From Muribaculaceae bacterium (GTDB lineage: Bacteria > Bacteroidota > Bacteroidia > Bacteroidales > Muribaculaceae): 33,160 bases of DNA. How positions within the stretch are numbered: the stretch's first letter is position 1; every line of letters starts with the position of its first letter. The stretch spans positions 1-33,160 of the forward strand of contig JAGCCU010000078.1 of the NCBI GenBank assembly GCA_017651515.1, read 5' to 3'. A model generated the notes under the pieces. The model saw only the letters and a list, made by a program, of their open reading frames with translations, did not search any database and had not been told where the DNA came from. Of this stretch, positions 15,837-25,774 are shown one piece after another. A program made the translations under genes and the position numbers.

Positions 15837-18182
15837 TTAGAACGGATATCCTATGGCTAGATGGAATGCAATGCCGTCCTTGAAGCGAGGGATATTGTAC
15901 CAGCCGCTATTGGAGGTCTTATATGGCAAGTGAAGACCTATACCCAAGTCGGCACGCAACACGAGCATACTCATATCAAATCTTATTCCAAATCCAGTAC
16001 CTACAGCCAACTGGTCGAAAAAATTCTTAAACTTGAGTTTGCCTTCTGGACGGAATATCTCGTCATAATCATCCAGTTTCAGGAGCCATATATTTCCTGC
16101 ATCCAGGAACACAGCACCATTGAAATAGCCAATAATCGGAAAACGATATTCCCAGTTTGTTTCAAATTTGAAAGTACCAGTCTGGTCGTAGTAATCATAA
16201 ATAGTTCTGAATTCTGGATGATAACCTCCAGGACCAATTGTACGAACAGTGAACGCTCGTATTGAGTTGGCACCACCCACATAGAACTGTTCGCGGAATG
16301 GCACCTCCAACGAGTCGCTCGTACTCACGGCTGCACCAATAAATACTCGCCCCACAAGACTGCTCTTGTCGGTCAGATGCCTAGTCCACACAAGATTTGT
16401 CTCGGCCTTGAGAAACTGAGAGAATGGTGTTCCTAACATTGTCTTTCTGTCCGACCGTTTAGCCAATGCCCATATTCCTGCAAAGATGTGACCCGCTTCT
16501 TTTATCGATGACCGCCATGTGATATGGTTGCGCCCGAAATCGTTATCATAGGTATAGGTATAGTTCATCTCAGGAATAAACACGTCATTGAAACTCAACA
16601 TCAAACCTGGATTCTGAATCACCGCAATAGCAAAGGTATCGGTAAAACTAAGCAGTTTATTATATGTGAGCCTGAACGGAGTAAATTCGTTGAGCGAATG
16701 CTTGTTAGCATGCCACTCCCACGTCATGCCGCCACCCATCTGGAACAACTTAAAGAAGCCTGGACGATTCATGATATCGGCCTTCACATCGAAACGTGTC
16801 CAGTTGGTATATCGGCGGCTTCGGTCCACGAAACGAGGAGCTAGCAGCCGCGGTATGGCTAGCGTTATTTCTGCGCCAACCTCATAGGAGTTTAAATCAC
16901 TATTTTTGTAACTGGCTCCCTTACCCGTCTGCCACTCATAAGACACATTAATGTTGGCATTCAGACGTTCGCCTCCTCCAAACACATTTTTATGTCCTAA
17001 TCCGAGTTGCAGTGCTGGACCTATAAAGCTGTTACTCTTGCTCGTACCCTGTACCTCAAGTTTCACTTCCCAGGGCTTATCTACAACAGTAAGTATGTCA
17101 AGATCAAGCACCCCATCGCCCGAAGGCAATACAGTGTCACGGTCGGTAACACGCATGTCAATATTGCTGAATATGCCAAGCTGTGACAATGCCAACTGTG
17201 TTCGGTCAAGGCTTGACACGCGGAATGGCCTACCCTGACGTGCCCTCACATTCGACGTTATCGCGTTGTTTTTCACTCTCACCGGGTCATATCGCACCAG
17301 CGTCATTCTAGGAGTGACGACAGTGTCCGGCACCCCAGTTCCGCTTGGAGGATATACTGTAGCAGTGATGTCGCCGGTAATGTAGCGTCTTTCAGCCTGA
17401 TTAGGCACATCGGGAGCCTCGACAAGCTGAATGTTGATTATACCTTGCTGCGTCACGCTGTCGGCACGGTATTGCAAATACTCAGGACGGAAATAGTAGT
17501 AACCACGGTTACGCACAGCGTTAGTGATATTAATACGCACGGCATTCAACGAGTCTAAACAGTAGCGTTTGCCTGGACGCAGATAAGTGTCGGCTCGTGC
17601 CGCCGAATCTATTATGGCATGCAGTTCATCCTCTTCTCCAATGTATTTAACCGTGCCGATATGATAAGGCTCTGTGACATTGATATCATAGTTAACCTTG
17701 GCTTTTTTCGGATTCTTGCCCTGAATCAAGGAATAACTCGCGCTTGAGTTGAAATAGCCGTTGTTCCGCAACAACGTATTTATCATATCCACGCGTGCTT
17801 CAGGATTAACACGGCGTATCGTCACAGGTTTTGAAACAAAATGCTTGTAAAACCACCCCTTGAAACCTTTAGCATCCGGATCCATGTGATTGTAAACCCA
17901 CAGTCCCACAGGAAACGGTGTGCGGTAATATGGCGAATATAGCGGATTGTTAGGCTTCACATTTATGACCTCAAAAATCTGGTCTTTTACATCTTCATTT
18001 ATTTTGACCTTATCTTGATGATAATCGACTTTTTTTACGCCAGTGTAAAGAATGTCATTCTCCCCCAATCTTGCGGTTGTGGAGCATGACGCCATGCCGA
18101 TGAGCAAGAACGCGACAACACCTATATGCCACAGCACTGCCGTAGTCTTTTTCACCTCATATATATGGTATTTTGCTCTCAT
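15837..18182 (-). CDS. tamL: TamL: lipoprotein-type BamA/TamA family outer-membrane protein
   Basis: 781 residues. The N-terminus has a hydrophobic segment followed by a lipobox-like GMASC, with Cys33 as the expected lipid-modified residue. POTRA-like regions follow (NDILYTGVKKVDY, and YHIGTVKYIG), and then a C-terminal 16-stranded-barrel-type region with FREQFYVGGANSIRAF (the Omp85 motif in the barrel) ending in aromatic IGYPF. A lipidated TamA-like barrel next to tamB is the TamL arrangement known in Bacteroidota. It should work with TamB in inserting or moving material to the outer membrane. The start ATG overlaps the tamB stop by four bases (ATGA), so translation is coupled. I considered BamA itself; the short length, lipobox and tamB partner favour TamL. 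Confidence 0.9.
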   Translation of the reverse strand: MRAKYHIYEVKKTTAVLWHIGVVAFLLIGMASCSTTARLGENDILYTGVKKVDYHQDKVKINEDVKDQIFEVINVKPNNPLYSPYYRTPFPVGLWVYNHMDPDAKGFKGWFYKHFVSKPVTIRRVNPEARVDMINTLLRNNGYFNSSASYSLIQGKNPKKAKVNYDINVTEPYHIGTVKYIGEEDELHAIIDSAARADTYLRPGKRYCLDSLNAVRINITNAVRNRGYYYFRPEYLQYRADSVTQQGIINIQLVEAPDVPNQAERRYITGDITATVYPPSGTGVPDTVVTPRMTLVRYDPVRVKNNAITSNVRARQGRPFRVSSLDRTQLALSQLGIFSNIDMRVTDRDTVLPSGDGVLDLDILTVVDKPWEVKLEVQGTSKSNSFIGPALQLGLGHKNVFGGGERLNANINVSYEWQTGKGASYKNSDLNSYEVGAEITLAIPRLLAPRFVDRSRRYTNWTRFDVKADIMNRPGFFKLFQMGGGMTWEWHANKHSLNEFTPFRLTYNKLLSFTDTFAIAVIQNPGLMLSFNDVFIPEMNYTYTYDNDFGRNHITWRSSIKEAGHIFAGIWALAKRSDRKTMLGTPFSQFLKAETNLVWTRHLTDKSSLVGRVFIGAAVSTSDSLEVPFREQFYVGGANSIRAFTVRTIGPGGYHPEFRTIYDYYDQTGTFKFETNWEYRFPIIGYFNGAVFLDAGNIWLLKLDDYDEIFRPEGKLKFKNFFDQLAVGTGFGIRFDMSMLVLRADLGIGLHLPYKTSNSGWYNIPRFKDGIAFHLAIGYPF

Positions 18183-21100
18183 TCTCCCAAATTGATTATT
18201 GTGTCAGTATCAAACATGTGACCGTATGGATCAACATCAACAATCGCAGGTATTGTTTCAGCAGGAGTAGTGACTTGCTTTGTCATAGACTTGCGGAACA
18301 GTTCATCTATTGAAGCCAACTTGTGCTTCATTACAAATCCCACACCGGTTTTCGTTACCTGACCTTCCAACACACTTTCATATCCCGTATGACGGAACAA
18401 TCTCAGATAGCGGCTGCCCTGATTGTTCAGATAATATTCCATCGAGATGTCGTTGATAAGATTTTGTCCGAAGTTCTGCTCAGCAGTGGCATCGGTACTA
18501 TATTCACCGCCAACTACAATCCTGAAGCGGTCGTTAAACAGATTCTTTGACAAGCGGTAACTGTAACTTGTTTCCACTCCGCCACTCTTGGCGCCTTCAT
18601 ACTGGTTGATGCCAAATGATAAGTCAACGCCCTTAACGACCTTTGATGCCCAATTGTTGAGCTGCGACTGCAAGAAGGAGAATAACGCTGAGTTGGCATT
18701 GAAATTACCTAGGCCACCAAAGCTGTTTGTACCGCTGTAAGTGTTGTAAAGCAGCATATTGAGGGCGGCTTGACTGCGTTGCAAGTCACTCATTGACTGC
18801 AGTTCACTTTGAACCTCCATATCACTCTCGGAACTCATGTCGAAGTTCAAGTCCATATCCGACATCGTTCCTTTCACTTTGGCTGTGATAAGGAAGTCAA
18901 CAAGCCTTGAACCGGCATCTTCACTCTTGACACTAGTCTTGGTGTGTTGAGTAGCAGTAATGTTGAACTGAGGATTGAGCATGTCGCCAGTCCATGTGAG
19001 CGTGCTGCCACTCTTGATATCGAAGTTCTTCTGAGCAATTAGCGGCGGTGTATATTTGAAGACGCCATTTTCTACAGTGTATGTTCCCGTCAGATTATCT
19101 TTACCGGTAAAGTCGATGGAGTATTTCAGACGCCCACTTCCATCAATGGTTGCCCTATCCTTGCCGTCTTCGCTCATGAACACATTGATTTTGGCTCCCT
19201 GCTGCACATCAAGATTAGCTAAAACGGTAGTTGACAGACTTTCAGCTGCAGTCATGATGATAGTATTGTTATCATCAATTGAGTCATTAGGATTTATGAA
19301 TGTCACCATGTTTTCGTCCACCTGATTGCTTAGGCTGTTCACTTCATCCTTCATAACATAGGTTATGTTGCTGCCCGGCAACATTGTAATGTCGGCACGA
19401 GTGGAAATGTTATTGTTCTTTGTAGTGACCGTGGCATCGACGTCGAAGAATCCCTTGCCGAACACATCGATGTAATCACGCTGTTCACCACCAATAACCT
19501 GTACATCCTTTCCATTGACGCGAAGGTCCACCTTGGGCTTGTCAAGATCACGCAAATCCACTGTGCCATTCATCAATGCGGCTTTGTCGTTAATTCCTAT
19601 TAACTTATAATTGTTGAGCTTTATTACATTGTTGTTCACATGTATCCGGTCATCACAAAGCGTTACTTCAGCACTATAGCGCGGTATTGTCACTTTTGCT
19701 GAATCTCCCACAAGGTAACCATTCACTATGGGCGCATCGAGTTTTCCTGTTACAGCAAGTTCTCCGTTAGCATACCCACGCAGCCAAATATACTTGCCTG
19801 GAATGAACGGTGATACCTTGCGCAGTGGGAAGCGATCGAGTTTGACCGTCATGTTGAGTGGACTCGACTTGGTACTGTCGTTGAGCACACCGTTGGCGAT
19901 GGCCACATGAGCACCGTCCATGAGCATGTCGGCAGTAACATGCGTACTTGCAGTGGCAGGGTCAATGCTGTAGTTTGCGTTAAGTGCAATGTCTCCTTCA
20001 CGAATACCGTTATAGGTGAAGTCCTTTACGCTCATATCGCCTGTACCTTCCATATTCTTGCCGTCAAACTTCAGGTCGAAGTCGGCATCCAACTTACCCG
20101 TCATCGATGACAATGACGGTACAATACGGGTCCATTCCTCAATGCGCAAATTGTTGACATCGAAGAATATATCCTCATTGCCTTCTTCAGGGTTACGAAC
20201 CGTACGAACCGCCACCACACTAGAGTCGCTCTCTAGGCGCAGGTTGGCATCAAGCATACGGTCAGTGTAGTCGATGTTGATATAGTTACTGTCGTTAAGA
20301 GTCCACTTGCGATAGCCAATAACCGGCTCATGCGGGAACAGACGCATCTTCACTTCCTTGTCGGTGAGGGTGGCATTGCATCCCAGACGATAGCCTGTCT
20401 CCTTCTTTATGTTCTGCTGTTTGACAAGGAAATCGATGGTAGAACCTCGCACACCACCTTCCACATCCACGCGAGCAAACTCGTCCCAAGTTCCTGGCCT
20501 GTTGCCCATGTGAGCGTTGAATGCGAGATACTTGTTCTTTTCGGTTGCATTGAAGGTAATGGTGTCGATACTCGTCGAACCCACGCTGAGTGAGCGCACC
20601 CGTCCGTCAACGAAGATATTGGAATCGTTGCGTATCTTGCAATTCACCTCGCGGAAATCAATCTCTTGTGTTTCCAGAATACGCTGTACAAGACCATCAG
20701 GCCCCATCTTAACATCCATGTCAAATTGTGGCAAGGCCTGCTTGAGCGTATCTATGTCGATGACTTTCTTATCAATCTGATCCATTACGATGTCACTTGA
20801 CTTCTTGAACTTGTCAATCAAGGTCTCCACTCCTTCTTTTGAACTGAAAGTAATGTGGTTGTCTTCATTGTCAAAAGTGGCCTCGGTAATCGATTCATTG
20901 GAATAGAACGTAGCACTTGCGCTGTTTGCCACCAACTTTTCGCCTTCAAGATTCCAATTAATATCACTTAGGTCAACAGCCGCATCATATTCCTTAGTGC
21001 GTGTGTTGATGTCTGCCTGTGCCTTGAATTTTGTCGAACCTCGACAAGTGCCATTGTACATCTTCAAAGCCTGGAGGTCAAAGTCCTTAACTGTTCCCTG

Positions 21101-23026
21101 AGCATCAAGTACATAGTGGTCGCCATTAATGGTGCCGTTCACATCCACATCAACGTCGCAATTTGGATTGTTTGATTTTACTTTTGCTTGCAGGTCACCG
21201 CCATTGAGATGGACATCAGCCTGAAGGTTTTTATACAGCGAATTATTGTAATTTACTCCGCCAAGATCTATGGTGGCATTGACGTTGGTTGAGGGTTTCA
21301 TGAAATCGAACCCCTCGCCTTTAGCCTTGATATGAGCGGTAAGATTGTCGGCATTTGACAATGGCAGCACGGCTTTCACGGGGAAGTTCTTGAACGTTGC
21401 ATCCACATCGTATTTACCCGACTTGCTGTTGAACGAACCACGGCCCACAACTTCGCCGCCTTTCACCTTCATTGTAGCGTCTGCGCTGATTGTTCCGCCC
21501 TGCAGCTTAGCCTTGCCCTTGACACTCATAGGCGGGAAGTTCACTTGCTTCTGAGTTGCCTTGTCAAGCAACGTCGGCTTGATGAAATTAATATTATCAA
21601 GTCGAGCATCCATGTCTATCTCGCCCGCTAGCTTGTCGGGATTCATTGGGTTGAACACCTTGCCACTCACTGTGGCGTGGCCATAGCGCGGTAAGTCGGC
21701 CGTGAGAGAATGGATGTCAAGGTGCTGTGTATTTCCCGCAACGTCGCCTTTTATGGAAACAGGGGCGGTCTGCGGGATGTCTTTGAGTACGTCGGCATAT
21801 TCAGGCAATATCTTGCTGACCTCTTGCAGGGCGATTTTAGAGTCAGTCTTGATGCGCATGTTTCCGCCCGGCTTATTTTCCAGCATAGCCATATCCACAT
21901 GGCCGTCAAGGGATATGTCACTCATGAAAGTCTTGAGCTTCAGACTATCCAAATCCACCCCAAGGTCATCGACCTTCACCGTACCTTTTGCATCTTTTAT
22001 CTCAAGGCCGCTGCGCTCCTTGGCGCTGAGATGTTTGACGGGAACGACAGTATTAGTTCCACGGTTATAAAAATCAGCGACTTCTAAATTAAGGTCAGTG
22101 ACGTCTATATAGTCAGTATCAAGCCCCTTCTTTCCGCCTTTTTTGTCACGCAGAGCATAATGAGCCTTTCCATTGGTGAGCTTGACGCTATCCACCTTCA
22201 CTGTCCATGGGATACTGTCGGAAGGCAGTTTGGGCATAGTGTCAGGAGGAACAGGATTGGCCTTGGCAAAGTCTTTCGCCCATTTGTCTGGCGGATAGAC
22301 GTAACTCACGTCGGCGCTGTCTACTTCCAACGAATGTGCATCAACGGTCTTCGTGCCAGTGTCAACAATGCCGTTCTTGAGCGTCGCATGTGTGACATGA
22401 GCCTGCATCTTGTCGATGGTAGGCTCCATCTGCATCGTGTAGTCCACGTCGTCGAGGGTGAGTTTGTAGGCCTGAATCTGCCAAGGATCGCTCTCAACAG
22501 TGTCGGCTTCATGCACTACCTTGTGCGGCAGATAATTCAAATCCACTTTACCAACACGCAAGTATCCGTCAGCTACATTAACCTTGTTCTTGTTCCAGTC
22601 ATAGTCAAGCCCCTTGAACTTGCACTCATCAACTTGAGTACGGAGAACCAATGACGAATCTTCGGTAACCAGATTGTACTTAGCCTTGGTTAGATTCGCC
22701 TCATCAACCTTTACCTGACCATCGAGCAGTGGCTTCACGGCAACGCCTGCAGTCAGGTTCTCGGCCATGAGCATGGTGTCACCGTTCTGCTCAATCACCA
22801 GCACGTCATCAACACTCACGTCAAGCGGGAACTTGACCAAGATACGACCGATGCTGATATCCATGCCGGTTTTCTCGCTTGCCCATTCGCAAGCGTAGTC
22901 CTTGACGATGTTCTGTACCCAGGGGATGTAAAGTGTAAATGGCAGCAACACAATGAGTAACAGCAGGATGCCGAAAATCCAACCTGCTATCTTCAAGCCT
23001 TTGCGTTTGCGTTTCTCCTCTGCCAT
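18179..23026 (-). CDS. tamB: TamB-like translocation/assembly module protein (AsmA/DUF490 family)
   Basis: 1615 residues. A basic start and one membrane segment (residues about 11-35) anchor it in the inner membrane, followed by an AsmA-like N-terminal part (GMDISIGRILVKFPLDVSVDDV). A very long beta-rich body spans the periplasm, made of repeated short strands with many 'G(D/N)...V.G' units. The C-terminal DUF490/TamB domain ends with the conserved GVDLSFGINQYEG and the barrel-like strands that contact the TamA/TamL partner. TamB-type proteins are thought to carry phospholipid or barrel substrates across the envelope. It is the first gene of the tamB-tamL operon with a four-base overlap. A -7-like element lies at 23053-23060. 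Confidence 0.93.
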   Translation of the reverse strand: MAEEKRKRKGLKIAGWIFGILLLLIVLLPFTLYIPWVQNIVKDYACEWASEKTGMDISIGRILVKFPLDVSVDDVLVIEQNGDTMLMAENLTAGVAVKPLLDGQVKVDEANLTKAKYNLVTEDSSLVLRTQVDECKFKGLDYDWNKNKVNVADGYLRVGKVDLNYLPHKVVHEADTVESDPWQIQAYKLTLDDVDYTMQMEPTIDKMQAHVTHATLKNGIVDTGTKTVDAHSLEVDSADVSYVYPPDKWAKDFAKANPVPPDTMPKLPSDSIPWTVKVDSVKLTNGKAHYALRDKKGGKKGLDTDYIDVTDLNLEVADFYNRGTNTVVPVKHLSAKERSGLEIKDAKGTVKVDDLGVDLDSLKLKTFMSDISLDGHVDMAMLENKPGGNMRIKTDSKIALQEVSKILPEYADVLKDIPQTAPVSIKGDVAGNTQHLDIHSLTADLPRYGHATVSGKVFNPMNPDKLAGEIDMDARLDNINFIKPTLLDKATQKQVNFPPMSVKGKAKLQGGTISADATMKVKGGEVVGRGSFNSKSGKYDVDATFKNFPVKAVLPLSNADNLTAHIKAKGEGFDFMKPSTNVNATIDLGGVNYNNSLYKNLQADVHLNGGDLQAKVKSNNPNCDVDVDVNGTINGDHYVLDAQGTVKDFDLQALKMYNGTCRGSTKFKAQADINTRTKEYDAAVDLSDINWNLEGEKLVANSASATFYSNESITEATFDNEDNHITFSSKEGVETLIDKFKKSSDIVMDQIDKKVIDIDTLKQALPQFDMDVKMGPDGLVQRILETQEIDFREVNCKIRNDSNIFVDGRVRSLSVGSTSIDTITFNATEKNKYLAFNAHMGNRPGTWDEFARVDVEGGVRGSTIDFLVKQQNIKKETGYRLGCNATLTDKEVKMRLFPHEPVIGYRKWTLNDSNYINIDYTDRMLDANLRLESDSSVVAVRTVRNPEEGNEDIFFDVNNLRIEEWTRIVPSLSSMTGKLDADFDLKFDGKNMEGTGDMSVKDFTYNGIREGDIALNANYSIDPATASTHVTADMLMDGAHVAIANGVLNDSTKSSPLNMTVKLDRFPLRKVSPFIPGKYIWLRGYANGELAVTGKLDAPIVNGYLVGDSAKVTIPRYSAEVTLCDDRIHVNNNVIKLNNYKLIGINDKAALMNGTVDLRDLDKPKVDLRVNGKDVQVIGGEQRDYIDVFGKGFFDVDATVTTKNNNISTRADITMLPGSNITYVMKDEVNSLSNQVDENMVTFINPNDSIDDNNTIIMTAAESLSTTVLANLDVQQGAKINVFMSEDGKDRATIDGSGRLKYSIDFTGKDNLTGTYTVENGVFKYTPPLIAQKNFDIKSGSTLTWTGDMLNPQFNITATQHTKTSVKSEDAGSRLVDFLITAKVKGTMSDMDLNFDMSSESDMEVQSELQSMSDLQRSQAALNMLLYNTYSGTNSFGGLGNFNANSALFSFLQSQLNNWASKVVKGVDLSFGINQYEGAKSGGVETSYSYRLSKNLFNDRFRIVVGGEYSTDATAEQNFGQNLINDISMEYYLNNQGSRYLRLFRHTGYESVLEGQVTKTGVGFVMKHKLASIDELFRKSMTKQVTTPAETIPAIVDVDPYGHMFDTDTIINLGE

Positions 23027-23052
23027 TTATTGACACTTAGTAGAATAATTGG

Positions 23053-23060
23053 CAAAAATA
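23053..23060 (-). promoter_or_regulatory. Probable -7 element of the tamB promoter
   Basis: On the minus strand TATTTTTG followed by CC, a good TAnnTTTG match about 27 bases before the tamB ATG. I do not see a clear TTG at the usual distance upstream, because the terminator of the preceding gene occupies that space. Confidence 0.4.
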
Positions 23061-23087
23061 CAAAAAAAAGTGGCAATGTGCCACTTT
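23061..23087 (-). terminator. Terminator of the BASS transporter gene
   Basis: On the minus strand AAAGTGGCA, loop CAT, TGCCACTTT, then a run of T. On the plus strand the arms are 23067-23075 and 23079-23087. Perfect 9-bp stem located between the transporter stop and the tamB promoter. Confidence 0.85.
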
Positions 23088-23141
23088 AGAACGAATAATT
23101 TGAAAAAATACTACAATGCAAATATTAACTAGCTTCCTAGG

Positions 23142-24008
23142 TTATCCAACATTTTTCATCTGTTTTCGGAGGACGGCAACGTAGATGAGGAGCACCACGT
23201 TCATTAGTAGGGCGTAGATGATGGCAGGTATTGCAATCAGATCGTTGGCAAAGATGAACGGGCTGGAAGCAATGGCGATGGCCTGGGCTGCGTTCTGCAT
23301 CCCCACCTCAATAACTATCGTGCGACGCACGGCACCACTAAGTCGGGCAATACGTGACAGTCCTGCTGCCACCAAAATTGCAAGCAAAATCAAAATTAAA
23401 ATACAAACGCCAAGTTGTCTAAAATTGGCAATAATCTCGGTGTAGTGCTGCGCGAAGAATATTCCAGCGAGCAGCATCAAGGCTGGAAATGCGATGCGCG
23501 ACAGCACGGCATCGGTGCGCTTAGCACCTTTTGGCCAACGCCACTTCATCACTGCACCGAGTATGATTGGGATTGCCATCAGCACAATGTTCTGCATTAT
23601 CAGGTTACCCATGGGCAGTTGTACCGCTCCATCTACCGTTGCTCCGCTCTGTTGCACTGCAATGCCCAGTACCACAGGGATTGTAAACAATGTTATAATG
23701 CTGCTCAATGCCGTGAGGGTGACCGACAGAGCAACGTCACCGCCAGCCAACTTGGAAAAAACGTTCGACGAACTGCCACCAGGGCAGCAGGCGATGAGCA
23801 CCACGCCTAGGGCATATAAAGGTTCCAAATGCAATACCGAGATAAGTAGAAAAGCCACGGCGGGCAGCACAACGAGCTGTCCGAGCAAGCCGACAAGTAC
23901 CGCACGAGGCCGATGCAACAGGCGAGAGAAATCATCCAATTTCAACGTCAGTCCAAGGTCGAACATTAGCAGTGAAAGGATGGGAAGCACTATTATTATA
24001 GGATTCAT
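23142..24008 (-). CDS. Bile acid:sodium symporter (BASS/SBF) family transporter
   Basis: 288 residues with about eight to ten hydrophobic segments and little soluble sequence. Family marks are visible: DLGLTLKLDDF after the first helix, LIACCPGGSSSNVFSKLAGGD in the middle (the sodium-site crossover region of the fold), and EVGMQNAAQA with its glutamate near residue 235. BASS proteins carry organic anions such as bile acids, pantoate or keto-acids with sodium. The substrate cannot be read from sequence; in gut Bacteroidales, bile salts are one possibility but not a certain one. It is followed by a hairpin terminator and appears to be its own unit. No promoter of the usual type is clear upstream. 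Confidence 0.9.
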   Translation of the reverse strand: MNPIIIVLPILSLLMFDLGLTLKLDDFSRLLHRPRAVLVGLLGQLVVLPAVAFLLISVLHLEPLYALGVVLIACCPGGSSSNVFSKLAGGDVALSVTLTALSSIITLFTIPVVLGIAVQQSGATVDGAVQLPMGNLIMQNIVLMAIPIILGAVMKWRWPKGAKRTDAVLSRIAFPALMLLAGIFFAQHYTEIIANFRQLGVCILILILLAILVAAGLSRIARLSGAVRRTIVIEVGMQNAAQAIAIASSPFIFANDLIAIPAIIYALLMNVVLLIYVAVLRKQMKNVG

Positions 24009-24101
24009 ACTCTTTTGTTTATTAATAGATTGGTTATAGTATATTTGATTAAGACTCTAGGTTTACTTATATTAAAGAAAAACTTTATATTTCAAAAGTA
24101 T

Positions 24102-24935
24102 TTAATGTGAGTCGGGGATTATTCTGCTGCCATAACGAGACTGAAACTCCGTAAGTAATGCCGACAAGTCGTCTGGCAATTTACTGCAAGCCCAATCGGC
24201 CAAAGATTGTGGTATTCCGAATAATGGTTCAGCAATTCCACCAGTAATGCAGGCAATTGTATCACTGTCTCCGCCTATCGATACAGCATTGCGTATTGCA
24301 TCCTCAAAATCAGTTGCCTCCAAAGCACAAATGATGGCTTGTGGAACGGATCCTTGGCAAGTGCCGCCATTCATAGCGCCATCGAGACCGTCCCATGAAT
24401 AACGGGGACGTATCTCATCTACGCTTATTGACAAATCATAGCCGAAGTCATTCTCAATTCGTGTGCGGATTTCAGCGGCATTGCTGCCGTGGCGGGCAAG
24501 CATTATTGCGAGTGCGGTTGCCTGAGCGCCCTTAATGCCTTCTAGATGATTGTGCGTGCAGGCGGCTGATTCCCGTGCCATATCCAAGACGGCAGACTCA
24601 TCGTCACATGCCCACCCAACAGGTGACACGCGCATGGCCGAACCGTTGCCGCAACTGTTAAAAGGCGGCAAAACGCGCATGGCTGCTAATGACTTATCTA
24701 CCCAACGCTCAAACCTTGGACCGTAGCCACCCATAGGACACGGAAAATTGTCGGCAAACTGCAAATAATAGCTTGCGGCCATGCCTCCCTGCAATACCCA
24801 CTGCGCAGTGGCAAAGGTCAAAATACTGTCATCGGTATATATCATACCTGGTTGACAAAGGTCGAAACTCTTGGTTTTTATATTGGCAAATTCATAGATA
24901 CTGCCAATGGTATCGCCTATAATACTTCCTAACAT
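24102..24935 (-). CDS. ADP-ribosylglycohydrolase (DraG/ARH) family protein
   Basis: 277 residues. The N-terminus carries GSIIGDTIGSIYEF, followed by YTDDSILT, the first metal-binding cluster (usually TDDT; here Ser replaces the last Thr). Near the end is the matching SIGGDSDTIACITGGIAE. These paired acidic blocks hold the two Mg/Mn ions of the DraG/ARH fold, so hydrolysis of an ADP-ribosyl bond or a related nucleotide-sugar bond is expected. The natural substrate is unknown. No signal peptide; cytoplasmic. No nitrogenase or dinitrogenase-reductase genes are nearby, so a nitrogen-fixation role is unlikely. Upstream of its start lies a repeat-family element (24948-25001). Confidence 0.88.
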   Translation of the reverse strand: MLGSIIGDTIGSIYEFANIKTKSFDLCQPGMIYTDDSILTFATAQWVLQGGMAASYYLQFADNFPCPMGGYGPRFERWVDKSLAAMRVLPPFNSCGNGSAMRVSPVGWACDDESAVLDMARESAACTHNHLEGIKGAQATALAIMLARHGSNAAEIRTRIENDFGYDLSISVDEIRPRYSWDGLDGAMNGGTCQGSVPQAIICALEATDFEDAIRNAVSIGGDSDTIACITGGIAEPLFGIPQSLADWACSKLPDDLSALLTEFQSRYGSRIIPDSH

Positions 24936-24947
24936 AGTTTTTTAGAT

Positions 24948-25001
24948 TCAAGATTTAATACCGGCGAGCCGTCGGAGCCGAAGAGGCTGACGCCAGTAGT
25001 C
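24948..25001. repeat. Intergenic repeat element, third copy of family A
   Basis: Shares 'TCAAGAT..AA.ACCGGCG.GCCG' and 'GGCTGACGCCAGTAG' with the family A copies at 28393-28471 and 28665-28744. GC-rich compared with its flanks and free of a gene. Confidence 0.5.
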
Positions 25002-25051
25002 GCTGAGGACTTAGAGACCTCGGGATAGTTAGTTTTGAGTAAGTAATTCTC

Positions 25052-25102
25052 AATTAAAAATAGTGCGCCGCAGACTTTTGCCCCGGCACACCATTTTTAA
25101 TT
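25052..25102 (-). terminator. Terminator of twin lipoprotein A
   Basis: Long stem: AATTAAAAAT (25052-25061) pairs with ATTTTTAATT (25093-25102), and the inner GTGCGCCG pairs with CGGCACAC with one non-standard pair. The left half shares AGTGCGCCGCA with the terminator of the second twin lipoprotein. Confidence 0.75.
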
Positions 25103-25119
25103 TTCGGAAATTCAGAAAA

Positions 25120-25581
25120 TTAGAGGTCTTCGGGATAACCGAGTTCCTTCATGAGCTGCTTGCCCCAAGCTTCATCGTCCAAGACTTTCTTGCCATTCTC
25201 GGTAGCCTTGGCAATTTCCTCAAATTCGTTCATGCCCTTTTCAATTGGCTCAAACTCTTTAGACTTAGACTCGAGCTCAGCCAACATGGAAAGTGCTGAA
25301 TCTGGATTGGCTTCTGCTTTCTCCTGCATCTCCTTCATAAGGTCAAACATAGGCTTAGCAGCGATGAGCATGCTCTTAAATGCATCCTTCCATTGGTCAA
25401 CAGTCCAATTTGCACCTTCAGCTTTTGCCTTGGCAATGATTTCGTTCATGTCAACCTTCTGCTCAACGTTTTCGGTCTTAGCCTGGTCTTCACCTGCAGC
25501 GGCGTTTTCGCCAGTGTTAGCACAAGAGATAAAGCCAATTGTCATGGCACAAGCAACCAACAAAAATAAAACTTTCTTCAT
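25120..25581 (-). CDS. Small lipoprotein, twin A
   Basis: 153 residues. A signal peptide (KK then a hydrophobic run) ends in GFISC, with Cys20 as probable lipid site, followed by the flexible, acidic, alanine-rich stretch ANTGENAAAGEDQAKTENVE. The rest is predicted helical and charged, with ANWTVDQWKDAFKSMLIAAKPMFDLMKEM and a C-terminal DDEAWGKQLMKELGYPEDL. It is a clear paralogue of the next lipoprotein upstream (25827-26291); the first 50 residues are nearly the same. Family not recognised. The promoter, long leader and terminator also resemble those of the twin, so the whole transcription unit was duplicated. Likely on the periplasmic or outer face of a membrane; function unknown. Confidence 0.85.
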   Translation of the reverse strand: MKKVLFLLVACAMTIGFISCANTGENAAAGEDQAKTENVEQKVDMNEIIAKAKAEGANWTVDQWKDAFKSMLIAAKPMFDLMKEMQEKAEANPDSALSMLAELESKSKEFEPIEKGMNEFEEIAKATENGKKVLDDEAWGKQLMKELGYPEDL

Positions 25582-25616
25582 TTCTAAAAACAGTTTTGTT
25601 TAAACATTAATGTATC

Positions 25617-25653
25617 GGGTCAAATTACTCTGTGCCAACCACCGGCATGACCC
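25617..25653 (-). promoter_or_regulatory. Leader inverted repeat of twin lipoprotein A
   Basis: GGGTCA (25617-25622) and TGACCC (25648-25653) can pair in the mRNA leader. A similarly spaced pair with the same arms is found in the leader of twin B (26323-26359), as is a nearby shared TTAAACATT on the plus strand. Confidence 0.45.
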
Positions 25654-25672
25654 TTTGCGGCAATTGGATTTG

Positions 25673-25704
25673 CGAATTTACACTAAAATATCAAAACTTG
25701 CAAA
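25673..25704 (-). promoter_or_regulatory. Promoter of twin lipoprotein A
   Basis: On the minus strand TTTG (plus 701-704 of this kilobase, 25701-25704), 20-base spacer, TAAATTCG (25673-25680) then C. Identical -7 element and spacing to twin B. The leader is about 85 bases. Confidence 0.65.
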
Positions 25705-25774
25705 TTTTCTTTAAAAAAATTATTCAATACCTTACAAATCCATATTATGAATCATTTGTATCAAATAAAAAATT

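Noticed and set aside
15837-18182. Identification of the barrel protein as BamA
   Set aside because: It has a lipobox, sits in a four-base overlap behind tamB and shows fewer POTRA-like units than BamA; TamL fits better.
24102-24935. A nitrogenase-regulating DraG
   Set aside because: No nif or draT gene is nearby and the family is broad.
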